A stretch of 64,000 bases of DNA from Ciona savignyi (Eukaryota > Chordata > Ascidiacea > Phlebobranchia > Cionidae). A model generated the notes under the pieces. It worked only from the letters and a program-made list of their open reading frames with translations. It made no database searches and was not told where the DNA came from. Each line of letters opens with the position of its first letter. Position 1 is the first letter of the stretch. Positions 24,874-36,700 of the stretch are shown in pieces. Position numbers and translations under genes: made by a program. The stretch is taken from NCBI GenBank assembly GCA_000149265.1, contig CH001780.1:91778-155777 (forward strand). The letters are read 5' to 3'.

Positions 24874-25036
24874 GTCCGGCCCGTTGGTCTAGCGGTTAAG
24901 TGCGTCGCCTTTTAGTCGAAAGGTTGCAGGAGCGAAACTGGTCTCTAGCTAGTCGGTTGTGTCCTTGGGCAAGGTACTTTACGGACATTGCCTTAACCCA
25001 GCGGATTAATGGGACATTGCCTTAACCCAGCGGATT
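24874..25036 (+). repeat. tRNA-like SINE, 3'-truncated
   Basis: Well-preserved head (gtccggcccgttggtctagcggttaagtgcgtcgcc), broken off in the body, with a short local duplication of attgccttaacccagcgg. Confidence 0.75.
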
Positions 25037-25116
25037 AAATCGAGTTTTAGGACCAAATAAACCGTTTTAAAAATCGTTTACTTCAGGGCTGTTACTGTTT
25101 GTACAACATCAAAGAG

Positions 25117-25327
25117 ATGTCACCGCTGCGAGACTCAGTTTTAATATTTGAATGAAATAGTTCGCAAACCTAGCTCAATCTTCATTTTTTGATCGGAGAT
25201 TAGGATGGAGCGAGAAAGACGTTCGGCAGAACACGAGATGCTGGATTTTGTTTCAGCTGATGAGGAGATCACAGATAACCAAGGAAGGGTAAAACGCTCT
25301 TATCCAAGACGAAGACCGCCACCGTAA
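25117..25327 (+). pseudogene. secreted peptide precursor, copy 4 (exon 1 deleted internally)
   Basis: The start (atgtcaccgctgcg) is fused after about 14 bases to intron-like sequence (actcagttttaatatttgaatg), so most of the signal peptide and the donor are gone and a TGA follows. Exon 2 (25204-25327) is fully preserved with its acceptor: MERERRSAEHEML, DFVSADEEITDNQ, GRVKR, then the short tail SYPRRRPPP and TAA. The tail is a compact Pro/Arg peptide like the start of the copy 5 tail. Not secretable as it stands unless another 5' exon is used. Confidence 0.65.
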
Positions 25328-25676
25328 GGTTTCAAGTCTTTAACGTGGAGAAACTAGTCGTTTGAAAACGCTCTTTTGAAGGGCCGGCACAAGTAGGTTT
25401 CAAGCCTTTGTCGTCGCGAAATTGGGTTAAAATCTAGTAATTTAAAAGCATTATGTCCTATTTTCCACGCTTTATTTTCATGTCACGTCCAGGCCCAATG
25501 TGAATGTAAGATTACAAACTCGTATTGGTAATGTTTGAGTGTTTCATGTATTTGTATAAAATTTAATTTATACATTGATTTTAATGTTAACATAATTAAA
25601 CATGTAAATGTTTATTTACTTGTGTTCGTAAACAAACCCTTTAAAAGCCACCGTTACAATAATAATGACATATGCG

Positions 25677-25881
25677 CAGGCCCGGTGCTAGGAACCGCGG
25701 GGCCCAATTAGAAATGTGATGGCGGGGCCCCTACTCTTCATAGCAAAATTTATGGGTGTTTATATATCATAAAATACATACCAGTACATACAAACTACAA
25801 AAATATACATTTAATACTTGCTATAAAACAAATTAAAGGTAATGTGGATGCTTATTTACGATATATTGTTTTACTTCCAAA

Positions 25882-25912
<31 letters not shown>

Positions 25913-26167
25913 GGAAGTAACACAAACAATTGTTTAGCAACCATATTCATTATGACGTAACAGGCAGACACAGAAATATGAATTTGACGTAGTTACGATG
26001 CATAACAAATTGATATTATGAGAAAGAATATTATTTCACTTTTTATTTTACGTTTCAGTAGTATTTTAAACCTCGTAATACAGAAAGACCCCCGCTAGCG
26101 CGGGGCCCCTTCAAGGTGCGGGGCCCAATTTGATCTAATCGGTCAAATCGGCCTAAAACCGGCCCTG
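25677..26167. mobile_element. hAT-like non-autonomous element, 491 bp
   Basis: Flanked by the 8-bp direct repeat catatgcg (25669-25676 and 26168-26175). The ends are imperfect inverted repeats, CAGGCCCGGTGCTAGG and CCTAAAACCGGCCCTG. CAGGGCCGG-type ends and 8-bp duplications are standard for hAT transposons. Paralogous flanks at about 12550 and 29588 lack the insert. It contains a TA-rich hairpin at 25871-25920 and no ORF. Confidence 0.85.
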
Positions 26168-26556
26168 CATATGCGCCATGTGTCAACACCATTTGTAGAT
26201 GTATGAATTTATGCAGAAATAAATGAGTAATTTCTCAGTGTTGCCTCATTCATCGTTGATGCTATTTTAAAATTACCAAAAAAATACTTGGAACCCATAA
26301 GGGTGGCAGGATTAAGCTTAAACGTAAGCAGCCGACCAGTTACCTTCGGTTAATTGTCCCACATAACAATTAAGGTTCCGACAAGCTTTCCGGTCCAAAG
26401 TAAAATGGCGGATGTAAACGCGAATCTACCAATTTACAACGAAGGCTCGAGTACTTGATTTTACGCAATTTTTGAAAAAAAATACAACAACGAACATTTT
26501 GATATCAATTAAAAATCGTTTAATTGAGTACTAACTGTTTGTACAACATCAGAGAG

Positions 26557-26934
26557 ATGTCACCGCTGCGGGTTTTTCTGTGTTTTGCTATCTTGGTAGC
26601 GGTTTTTGAAGTTATTGGTGCCGATCAGGAAAATAAGTAAGTCCCAATTGCTTTACGCAATTTTCGTGCTATTTAAATTTCAATATTTGAGTAAAGTTGC
26701 CTCCAAACGTAGACTCAGTTTCGAAATTTGAATGAAGTTGTTTGCAAACCAAGTCTAATCTTCATTTTTTGATCGCCGATTAGGATGGAGCGAGAAAGAC
26801 ATTCGGCAGAACAAGAGATGCTGCTGAATTTTGTTTCCGCTGATGAGGAGATCACATGTAACCAAGAAAGGGTGAAACGCTATTTTCCGAGAAGAAGACC
26901 GCCCAAGGTCAAGTCTTTCTCGTGGTGGAACTAG
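26557..26934 (+). CDS. secreted peptide precursor, copy 5 (intact)
   Basis: Exon 1 is 26557-26636 (signal peptide MSPLRVFLCFAILVAV, then GADQENK, gtaagt donor); exon 2 is 26784-26934 after a gattag acceptor, giving 76 residues. The propiece MERERHSAEQEML, then NFVSADEEITCNQE, leads to RVKR. The predicted mature C-terminal peptide is YFPRRRPPKVKSFSWWN: 17 residues, three consecutive Arg, three Pro, two Lys and a Trp pair. That composition matches Pro/Arg- or Trp-rich cationic antimicrobial peptides. Function is inference from layout and composition only. One unpaired Cys in the propiece (TCNQ) is unique to this copy. A transposon at 27217-29560 sits in its 3' flank. Confidence 0.72.
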
Positions 26935-27978
26935 TCGTTTAAAAACGCTCTTTTGAAAAGCCGCCACAAGTAGGTTTCAAGCCTTTGTTGTCGCGGAATT
27001 GGATTAAAAACTAGGTATTTGGAAACATTCTGTTAATTTTTCCACACCTTATTTTTATGTCACCTCCAGTCTCAATGTGAATATAAGATTACAAACTCTT
27101 ATTAGTAATATTTTAGGTTTTCATGTATATGTATAAAATTCCATTTATACAATGATTTTACTGTTAACATAATTAAACATCTCATTACCAACGGTGTTAA
27201 TAAACAAGCCCTTTAAAGGGGAACTGAAGTCAATTTTAAGAATATCTTAATAAAAGGAAAAAACTACGCTGATTTCAAAAATCAAATCAGTTTCTTCCAA
27301 TATTTTTTTGTTAAAGAGTTATGAGCAAAAATGCATTTCATTTTATGTTAGGGGATTTCCCGTATTACGTCATTGACGTTGTTGAGATTTCGTGCCTATA
27401 TGCATTGTACACAATCATGTGCCAGTTTAGAGGTGAATTAGTAACAGAAGCGCCTGCAGGAGCGTTGTATTTTTGTTTTCTTATGGAGACTTAGCATAAC
27501 ACTTGTCATATAGCCTAACTGAACCAATGTACGCGCGTGACAGCTTACCTAAAGCGCGCTCATTCCGGCCTGCACGATCATGGACCTAAGCTGAATGCTG
27601 AGGTATACAGGTCTCGTATTTAAATGACTTTAGAATAATAAGTCTTAGCAATTTATATCATAAATCATAGAAGTGAAGACAGAACAAGAAAACTAGAACA
27701 GGAGGCAGTAAACTGTAACTGCCAGCAATTTATAGAAATAAACCAGCCATCAATCAAAGATCAGACTATGCGGTGGGAACAGCCTATTTCTTTCATGATT
27801 GTTGCTTTTCAATATATAGCTATAATCTGCAATATAGACTAGCAATGTTATTATCAACCCCTAGGCTACAAACTGAGAAGTGTGAGGGACTTGGTATACA
27901 TATGCATAGAAGTTGTAACTAATTTCTTTTGTTTTCTTCATTTCTAGAGTAAATTTAAGTTAATGTTGTAACACTAAA

Positions 27979-28338
27979 ATGGATGACAGTGTTCAGCATT
28001 CTGGCATGGATGAAAGAAATTTTATTGTACACAATAAAATAACACAAATTCAGTCATATGCGTTTAAACCAAGGAAAACGTCTGAAAGTATCTTTGAAAA
28101 TGCAAGCCCTATAGAAGAAAATGTTTATTTAGAAACATTACCTATTGACATGACTTGGTGCCGTTGCAAAAACTGTATTCTTATGGACACACCGCAAGAA
28201 TGTTTGTGCTGCATGAATGTACATGCATTTGTACACAAAATAACACCACACTGGACTTGCACTAATAAAAGCCCTTATTTTTTAATTATCTACTTGGATA
28301 AAGAAGTTTTTGAAGTTGCACTTGATGTACTGGGTTGA
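27979..28338 (+). CDS. transposon ORF, P2X7 C-terminus-like cysteine module
   Basis: 119 residues. Residues 60-78 show the signature W-C-R-C-x2-C-x2-M-x-T-x2-E-C-x-C-C, followed by an FLIIYLDKEVFEVAL segment. This resembles the zinc-binding cytoplasmic tail of P2X7 receptors, a module also found in invertebrate transposon-linked proteins. The first 50 residues are polar with no recognised domain. No membrane segment is present, so this is not an ion channel. It lies inside the inverted repeats of the element and overlaps the 3' end of the THAP ORF on the other strand by 49 bp. Likely an accessory or captured ORF. Confidence 0.6.
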   Translation: MDDSVQHSGMDERNFIVHNKITQIQSYAFKPRKTSESIFENASPIEENVYLETLPIDMTWCRCKNCILMDTPQECLCCMNVHAFVHKITPHWTCTNKSPYFLIIYLDKEVFEVALDVLG

Positions 28339-28658
28339 TCACTATGTTTAAAATCATAATCAGAAAAATTAAAAACTGTTGGAACTGTATTTTTCACCAA
28401 GTGGTTTGTTTTCATCATCTTGGCCACTCCATTGGAGTCAAATACAATTTTACTATGATAATCCTTGTCACAAATATGTGCACTACACACTGTGGTTCTT
28501 TTTCCAGGTAGTTTAGAACGCTTGCATTGTTGTATCCATTGCTTCATCTGTTTTTTGTCGTTGTGAGGAAATCGATGGAAGAGCACAGGTGGATTGGAAT
28601 TTCGTGTGCTGTAATAGGAATTTGTACATCCCGGAGCAAAACAATATACTCCAATCAC
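28290..28658 (-). CDS. transposon ORF with THAP zinc-finger domain
   Basis: 122 residues. The N-terminal 80-90 residues are a THAP domain: C-x4-C (CFAPGC), the conserved FHRFP, a W (MKQWIQQC), then C-x2-H (CSAHICDKDY) and a terminal NTVPTVF box matching the AVPTIF motif. THAP is a C2CH DNA-binding finger found in P-element and Kolobok-type transposases and in host regulators. The protein ends soon after the domain in a Ser/Thr-rich tail, so the catalytic part is missing or in another exon. It binds DNA by family knowledge, probably the element's own ends. Confidence 0.8.
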   Translation of the reverse strand: MIGVYCFAPGCTNSYYSTRNSNPPVLFHRFPHNDKKQMKQWIQQCKRSKLPGKRTTVCSAHICDKDYHSKIVFDSNGVAKMMKTNHLVKNTVPTVFNFSDYDFKHSDQPSTSSATSKTSLSK

Positions 28659-29564
28659 TCTTTCTTCCTTCTCAGTGGCTTAACTTTAGGCATTTTACAA
28701 TATCTAATAAAAAGAACTAAATTGGAAAAGTGGTATATTCTTATTAACTTATTTGGGTAGTTAAGTACAGATCTATTATATATATTCTTCACTTACTTAT
28801 CTGAGTGCTTGCTGGGTACTTATTGTCATACTACCCATTGGCTACTCAACTGTGGATTAACTGGTTTATGCAATAAGTGGTATTCTCAACCAGTAGGCTA
28901 ATGCTCAGTTTCAATAACAGCAGACATTAAATGCACCACATACGCAACAGCAAAACATTATACAAACAGCCAATGTAAACCATGAAAGAAATAGGCTTTT
29001 CCCACCGCATAGTCTAATCTTTGATTGATGGCTGGTTTATTTATATAAATTGCTGGCAGTTACAGTTTAATGCATTCTGTTATAGTTTTCTTGTTCTGTC
29101 TTCACTTTTATGATTTATGATATAAATTGCTAAGACTTATTATTCTAAAGTCATTTAAATACGAGACCTGTATACCTCAGCATTCAGCTAGGTCCAGGAC
29201 CGTGCAGGCCTTAATGACCGCGCTTAAAGTAAGCTGTCACCATGTACATTGGTTCAGTAAGGCTATATGACAAGTGTTATGCTAAGTCTCCATAAAAAAA
29301 ACGAAAATACAACGCTCCTGCAGGCGCTTCTGTTACTAATTCACCTCTAAACTGGCACATGATTGTATACAATGCATATAGGCACGAAATCTCAACAACG
29401 TCAATGACGTAATACGGGAAATCCCCTAACATAAAATGAAATGCATTTTTGCTCATAACTCTTAAACAAAAAAATATTGGAAGAAACTGATTTGATTTTT
29501 GAAATCAGCGTAGTTTTTTCCATTTATTAAGATATTCTTAAAATTGACTTCAGTTCCCCTTTAA

Positions 29565-31189
29565 AAGCCACCGTTACAATAATAATTGTATATGCGCCAT
29601 GTGTCCACACCATTTGTATTCGTATGAATTGTTGCAGAAATAAATCGGTAGTTCCCTCAGTGTTGCCTTCGTCATCGTTGATACGATTTTAAAATTAGTT
29701 CTGCATACTGGGAACCCTTAAGGGTGGCAGATTAAAGCTCAAACGTGAGCAGCCGACTAGTTACCTTCGGCTAATTGTCCGACATGACACTAAGGAGCTA
29801 ACAAGCGGAGTAGTTATTGCCCCGAAGTAAAATGGCAGATGTCAACGCGAATCTTCCAAATTCCAAGAAAGGCTCGATTACTTGATTTTTAAGCAATTTT
29901 CGAAATAAAAACAACAACGAACACTTTGATATTCAGGAGATAAAATCGAATGTTTTTCAGTAACTGACCAATTCGCAGACAAAACTGGCCATTTTGCTTC
30001 ACGATTAAGTGACAGAACAGCAACTATAAATTCAAATTAGTCTGGCGGCAATACGATCTTGGAGTATACAGCTACTGGCAATTACTAGCTTTGTACAACA
30101 TCTTTCCCTGGTGACGTTTTATCAGCGCCCACTTTCCTTGTTCTACCTAATCTATGTCAAATTCCTTGTTGAAACAACTAGTTTTTAATTGATATTAGTA
30201 AGAAAACTGTCGATCAACAGGATTCAACCGCATTACAAAACAAACATTCGACGACTTGTGTTATTAATATGTATTTGTATTTACACGTGTTGGGTAACAT
30301 ATTGAATACGCATACATAAGTTCTATGAACTTCTACTGCTATTGAAAGTAAATAAAAGAGTTTAAAGGGGTGACCTGGAAATGAAGCCATCCGAAACTTG
30401 TTACAGATTTTATCCGAAACAAAATTTTGGATGAAAAATTAAAATGCTAAAAAAATACAAATTCGTCATAACTTGATCCCCCTTTAAAAAGAAGTTTCGT
30501 GGTCGGTAACGGTTTCCAATTTTTGACGTCATAATGCTGATAGTGACGTCTACACTCCCGGTAGGGTTGGTGCGCAAGAACTCTCAATCATGACGTCGGT
30601 GATTATGTCGTCGATTTTTCCCGCGGTTTTCAAAATGACTGCAGCTTGTTGGTTGGAATATCGCTGAGTGCAGCTGAGTGAATACAAAGTATGTTGTAGG
30701 TTTTTAGGTAAATGTTGTAAACCAGAGATCGAAAATCTATGACCTGTTGGCCAGATCCGGCCTAGTAAACTGGTCTGGCCCACAGCCCCTTTACTACTAT
30801 GTGGCCTAATGAGTGCAACAGTTTTATAAATTTGCCCTCCTAACAAAATGCGTATTTGGTGTATTCGTTATAAACAGATACTACTTTTGATAGTATTATT
30901 CAACTCTAAATGTTTGTGCCCAAGTGAAAGTGTTACATTTATACAGTGATTTTAGAAAAATAAATGAGATTAACATTAAATATTACAACACTGCAATAGC
31001 TACTATAACTTAGGTGCTGAACGGCAGCATTGTGCCAAATGAGGGCGGTGTAAAGTGTAATGCATTGTGCCTTTCCACAGGTATGTAGATAAATATAAAT
31101 ATTCCAACCTAAGCTCGCGAGGTTGCAATTTTAGTGGCCGAACAAGCGATGGTTATAAATTGTATAGCATATAATTTTAATAATACAAC
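29565..31189. repeat. peptide 3' flank and duplicated non-coding stretch
   Basis: Continues the copy 5 flank interrupted by the transposon and matches about 12520-14147. No coding sequence supported. Confidence 0.55.
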
Positions 31190-33787
31190 TCACGAAAGAG
31201 TAGACCCGCTACAGACGCTGGTTCCATAACACTTCGTCTGCTGGAACCACTGGAACCTGCCATCGTAATGGAAGAGCTCCACCTGGTGAGTGGAATCCAT
31301 GAGTGCGCGTGTCCGGTGGGTGGTGCTAGTGAGCTCGCGACAAAGAAATCTGAAACCGGGTGTTCCAGCCGTTGGATCTGCAGAGTAAATTAAATTTTAG
31401 ATTTTTTCCATGAAGGTCGTGTCCACACCAAGGTTAAATGAGGCCTGATTAGGCATGGTTTCTCATTTGTTTTGTGGTGTCAAAAATCAAATAGTTTTAT
31501 GTATACCAAATAGTTAATAACAAACTAACATAATGCACTATTAATGGCAATGCTCCACCTAGCATCTTATATAAATGTTCACTTAACATGAAATACAATC
31601 CCCTAATTCGATCGATAAGCTAACAGCTGTTTACACGATTTCTTTAAGAGCACACCACCTTAAATATATCCCGGTCATTGTGATTCAAAATAATGTAAAA
31701 TTTTGAACAAGCAGCACGAATTTTTGTTGATACTTACCAAAAGGAACAGACGTAGAGTTTGTAGTGGCCCCTGTGCCTCGAAAGGGGTAGGTTTCTGGTG
31801 ACCCATTCTGCTCAGTTGTGGTGGCAGGAAGGGGGTCCATTGCACTGTTTTCTGGGGCTAAAAATGTTAGGTTGCTTGAAAGATTTTAGTAAAACTAGAA
31901 AATCAGACACTGTTTCCCACCCCAAAACACAAACCCATGTATAACAGCTAATGTTCCGACACCCCAAGTCTGACACTTTTTATGCCTGGACCCAGCGGAT
32001 TAATGCACAAGGACACAACCGACTAGCTGGGAACAGTTTCGCACCTGCAACCTTTCGTTTGAAAGGCGACACACTTAACCGTTAGACCAACGGGCCAGAC
32101 ACGTGTGAATCATACACAACACACTGCAATAGCTCTGGAAACCCGATGGTAGGCGTGAGGTGATGTGACGATTGCCCGTGTGTTAACCCCCTTAGTTTTT
32201 TAATTCATGGGGATAAACATGAATATCTTATCCTATCCCATACATTTTGTCAGCCATTTTAGGCAATATTCACTCACATATTTGCCTTCGAGTTCGAATG
32301 TTAAAAATCTCAGACAAGAAGCTCTCCAGCGCATTATCAGCTCCAAGAAGAGGAGTGAGTCTGTCAGTCGACAGATCTTCCTCAGGAGGACGGGGTAGGA
32401 GGTCGAGGAGCTCGTCAAATGGATTAGGAGGAGCCATGACGAGGTCCTCTTCTGGAGGAAGGATGCTGCCAAAGTTGTAATCTCCCAAAGTCACACAATG
32501 TGTGTCTTGGATGGATCGAGGCACGGTGAAATGGCCGCTGTATTGACATGGTTTACAATTATCTTATTGGCTTTTGTTCGTTGCAGGTTTAACATCTATA
32601 CAAACAACAGCCGGTTGGTCTGGCGGTTAAGTGCGGGGCCGTTCAATCGAAGGGTTGCAGGTGCGAAACTGATCGCTAGGTAGTGCTTGGGCAAGGCACT
32701 TTACGGACACTGCCTGAACCCAGCGGATTAATTGGTTCTACCAAACTAAAGAAACATGTCTATCATTTACAACACNNNNNNNNNNNNNNNNNNNNNNNNN
32801 NNNNNNNNNNNNNNNNNNNNNNNNNNNNNNNNNNNNNNNNNNNNNNNNNNNNNNNNNNNNNNNNNNNNNNNNNNNTACCAAACTAAAGGATACATGTCTA
32901 TCATTTACAACGCAGTGGAAATAGCTTTCGGTGATCTAAGGATTGCCTGTTTGTTAACCCTCGGTTTTCCCATTAACGAGGATAAACATGAATATCCTAT
33001 CCTAACAGTCTTGATCATTCGGTTTTTTAAATACTGATTTTCTTACAATTTTGACTCTTCACAAATTTTGGGCATGATTTTTACACACAAATCTTAAAAA
33101 AATGGAAAAAAAAACAAAATCATTCAAACCAAATATAAATGTGTCAGGCTAGTGTCAGTATAATTTTAACTCTTTCAGCATGATTTTTAAACGCAATTGT
33201 TTAGAAAGAAAATACACACAATGAAAACAAAAAAGGAATTTAAACCATTTAGAATTGTTTCAGGCAAGTGTCTGTGCAGATATGTTAAGTTCAGCAGTGA
33301 TAATCATACAAGTTTTGAGTTGGATCTTCACCATTGCCACCTTCTACTTAGTTGTGTTTCTGGACAAGGCACTTATATCAGCCTAACCAAGTGAATTCAC
33401 ATAGATCATTAGCAAAACATTAAACACATTGCAATAGCAACATAATAGCCGGCATTGTGTAAGTCAAGGTGTACTTTGTTAGTCTACTCTTGATTGGTGA
33501 AAAGTTACTTTTCTAGTATTATTTTACACTGTAGCTAAATCAAGGGATGTTTAATTAAAATGACTTTAATTCCCAAACATAAATTTACATAACTACTATA
33601 ACTGTCCATACAGATAGTAAAGGGTACTTTTTAAGAAATAAAACAAGGTTCTCTCACATAACTGAATCAAACATCGCTTTGGCCTTGTCGGGGTAATCCC
33701 GCTGTAGTTCACATGAGAGGGAAGTGGGGCAGATGTCACAGGGTTGAGACGGCCCATCCACCAGTGGAATACAGTGATCCACTTTTT
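31190..33787 (-). CDS. last four exons of copy B
   Basis: 33787-33658 ([20 protein letters not shown]), 32537-32278 ([13 protein letters not shown] through LPPEEDL, ending NIRTRRQI with an RTRR basic site), 31857-31738 (Ser/Thr/Pro-rich [17 protein letters not shown]) and 31377-31190 ([20 protein letters not shown], stop TGA at 31190-31192). The TGA overlaps a gtgagt donor-like sequence, so further splicing is possible. The candidate next acceptor is mutated here (acat), which favours a true stop. Confidence 0.72.
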
Positions 33788-36700
33788 CTAAAGTGTAGAA
33801 ACAGTGTTTGTATAGTTTGTACTAGGATGTCTCGTATTCATTAACATAATTAACATTTTCCAATTTCTTAATATTAATGTTAAGATTAATTTATATTTTT
33901 GGCATCTATGAAGTAAGAAAAAAGTAATTACAGTCAAAATACACAACATTTTCTTAAGGGCACTAATTTTTGGAAATAGTATAGGGGACTTGTTTATTTA
34001 AGTAGGGTATGAATGCAGGGAAAGAAAAAATGCACAAAAAATGCAAAAAGTAACAGTTCTACTGGATTTTTATGACGATAACATGAGAGAATATATAATA
34101 AAAATATAATATAATAATAAAGCTTAAACGCTTTTGGAGAACTTTTACAGAGCACAGTTTCATATCATATCAAAGGTTAGAAACTTTCAGTAATGGTTTG
34201 TTACACAATTGCCAATTTTGAATAAGAATAACTGGAACCATGGGCATAAAGGATTTGCTGTACACAGACTAGACTACTGTCCGGCCGGTTAGTCTGGCAA
34301 TTAAGTGCATTGCCTTTCAATCGAACGGCTGAAGGTTCGAAACTGTTCGTTAGCTATTCCGTTGCGTCCTCGGGCAAGGTACTTTACGGACATTGCCTGA
34401 GCCCAGCATATTAACGGGTTCTACCCAAATTGAAGGAACGTGTCTATTATATACAACACACTGCAACAGCTCCGATAACCTGACGGTGGGCACGAGGTAA
34501 TTTGACGATTTCCCGTGTGTTAACCCCCTCGGTTTTTCCATTCACTTGGACAAACATGAATATCCTATATCATCTGAAACACGGAATCATGTAAGACCAC
34601 CTGGACAATAGCTGCCATCTCCCAAGATATCGTTGGTTCCAGTCGGACAATCGCAGATATAAAATCCAGGTTGATTATAACAAGAAGCCTCTCGGTCACA
34701 CCTATTCACAAAGCCCTCAGCACATTCATCAATATCTGTTGTTCAATATGAGTGAAAATACAATTAGATATAAATGGCATAATTTCAAAATGAAGTGTTT
34801 GTTTGGAGCAGAATCTGTCCCCTTTTGTTAAAACTGTATGTGGCAAACTAGACCTACATATCTATAGTAGTAAATTCAAGAAGTTGAACTTCTGTACTGT
34901 TGAATATGAAAATGCAGGAGTCATTGCAACACAAGATAACTTCAGACTACCTTGTGCCCATTTTTGTGTACAAAAGCTTTTGCAGTGTGTAGATATTACT
35001 TTTGCAGTGTGAAGATATTGCTACAGGTTATTGTTCAACGTATATTATCTAACTTTTTTTAGCAACAGAATAAATTGAGAAAAAAAGATAGCAAAAGCAA
35101 ATAAGTTTTTACAATTTACCTTCACAGTTGGTACCGTCCCCACTAAACCCATCCTTGCACATGCACGTGAAGTTGCCAATACTGTTGTTGCAAATGGCAT
35201 TCGGACTGCAAATATTCAATTCGCACTCATTGATATCTGTGGAAAGCACGGGGGGTTGTAAATTTACTGGATTGTTACTTTTTCTTAAGTGTAGACCAAT
35301 AGGTATTTTGCTACAAACCATCTACATAAATCAAACAAACATAAATCAATACTGTTTGACTTTATTTGCCGGTAGAAATAGCAGTAATTTGGATAACATC
35401 TGGCTGGTTTTGGCCCTATCTGTATGTATTAGACAGACATAAGGGTTGTTTTATCAAATATTTGGTTGTGTTCTTGTCAAGGTACTTAGCGAACTGGCGA
35501 TAAGTAAGCAGAAGTTACTTAAATATAATGAATTCAAAGATCTAAATAAAACAGAAGAAATTATCTATACACAGCACCCTGCAATAGCTCTGGTAACCTA
35601 GTGGTTGGCTCGAAATATCTAACGATTGCCCGTGTGATAATAAATTCTTGTATTTTTCGGTTTACTTGGATTAAATATAAAGATTCTACCAAAATATTAG
35701 TTTATGTATATTTTCTGTTTTCTTATCTAATTCAAAAAGCAAGCCCCTAAAATCACTCTAGTTATCAATCAGTATAAAATGATTGAATACAAATCAAACA
35801 CATAAGATCTGGTCCATTTCCATTTTTTGGGCAATAAGTAAGTACTTAAGAGTAATAAATTGTCACCTCTAATTTCAAATCTTATTAAATTGTTACCTCT
35901 AATTTAAAAGGTTTAATTCTTTATTTAAATTTAGAAAGATTTGCTTCCCTCCTATTGCCTGAACACAAAAAAAAACGAAGAGAGAAGACATGAATTAACC
36001 ACCAATCTTACCATAACATCCCTGGTAAGGGTCCCCTGTGAATCCCGGAAGACAGGTGCACAAGTGGCCCCCAGGGTAGTTCATACAGGTTGTGTTGGCC
36101 CCACATGCTCGAAAGGTGTTGAACAGCTCCACCGGTGCCTGGTTGTTGAGTGCACTGACCACTCCACCAAAGCTGTTTGTATCACGCAAGGCAAGGTCTA
36201 AAGTTGAGGGTGTTGGGTTATTAGGTTATTTATTTAGGGGTATGTAAGTTATTGTTAAGGTTATCCGTTTTCAACATTTTTGTTAAGAAATTCAGTTAAA
36301 CCACAAAGGATCCCATTAATTGAACTAGAATTTTTTTCTAATACCAATATTGATTAATTAATGATTATGTTATATATATGTGTTTAAACTTGTGTGTTTT
36401 AGTATTACACATTTTAAAATACTTTAAGTCGTGCGAGGCGTCAAACTAAATCATTAATAAAAGTCAAATCATTAAAATTATAGTCATTTAAATAAAAAAA
36501 GTATTTTTTTGGGAATATTTATTCATTATTTAATAAAAAACTTATCATATTAATTTTGATTATGAATAGGGTGTGTCAAAAAAGAACATAAAAATAAAAT
36601 AGCATGATGTCACGTCATGTGTGGTTGCACCTGACCAGGAATAGATGTGGATTGATTTGGTGGTGAACCTTCATGTCAATCACACTCTCACTGCGTTTAA

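Larger units (their letters stand above)
27217..29560. mobile_element. TTAA-flanked DNA transposon with ~585-bp inverted repeats (Kolobok-like)
   Basis: Terminal inverted repeats begin AGGGGAACTGAAGTCAATTT and extend about 585 bp (27217 to about 27800 and about 28975 to 29560). The element is flanked by TTAA (27213-27216 and 29561-29564). The undisrupted paralogous site is at about 25640 (aaaccctttaaaagccaccg). The interior carries a THAP-domain ORF and a P2X7-C-terminus-like ORF, convergent and overlapping. TTAA duplication together with a THAP protein points to the Kolobok superfamily. No full transposase catalytic ORF is visible. Confidence 0.85.
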
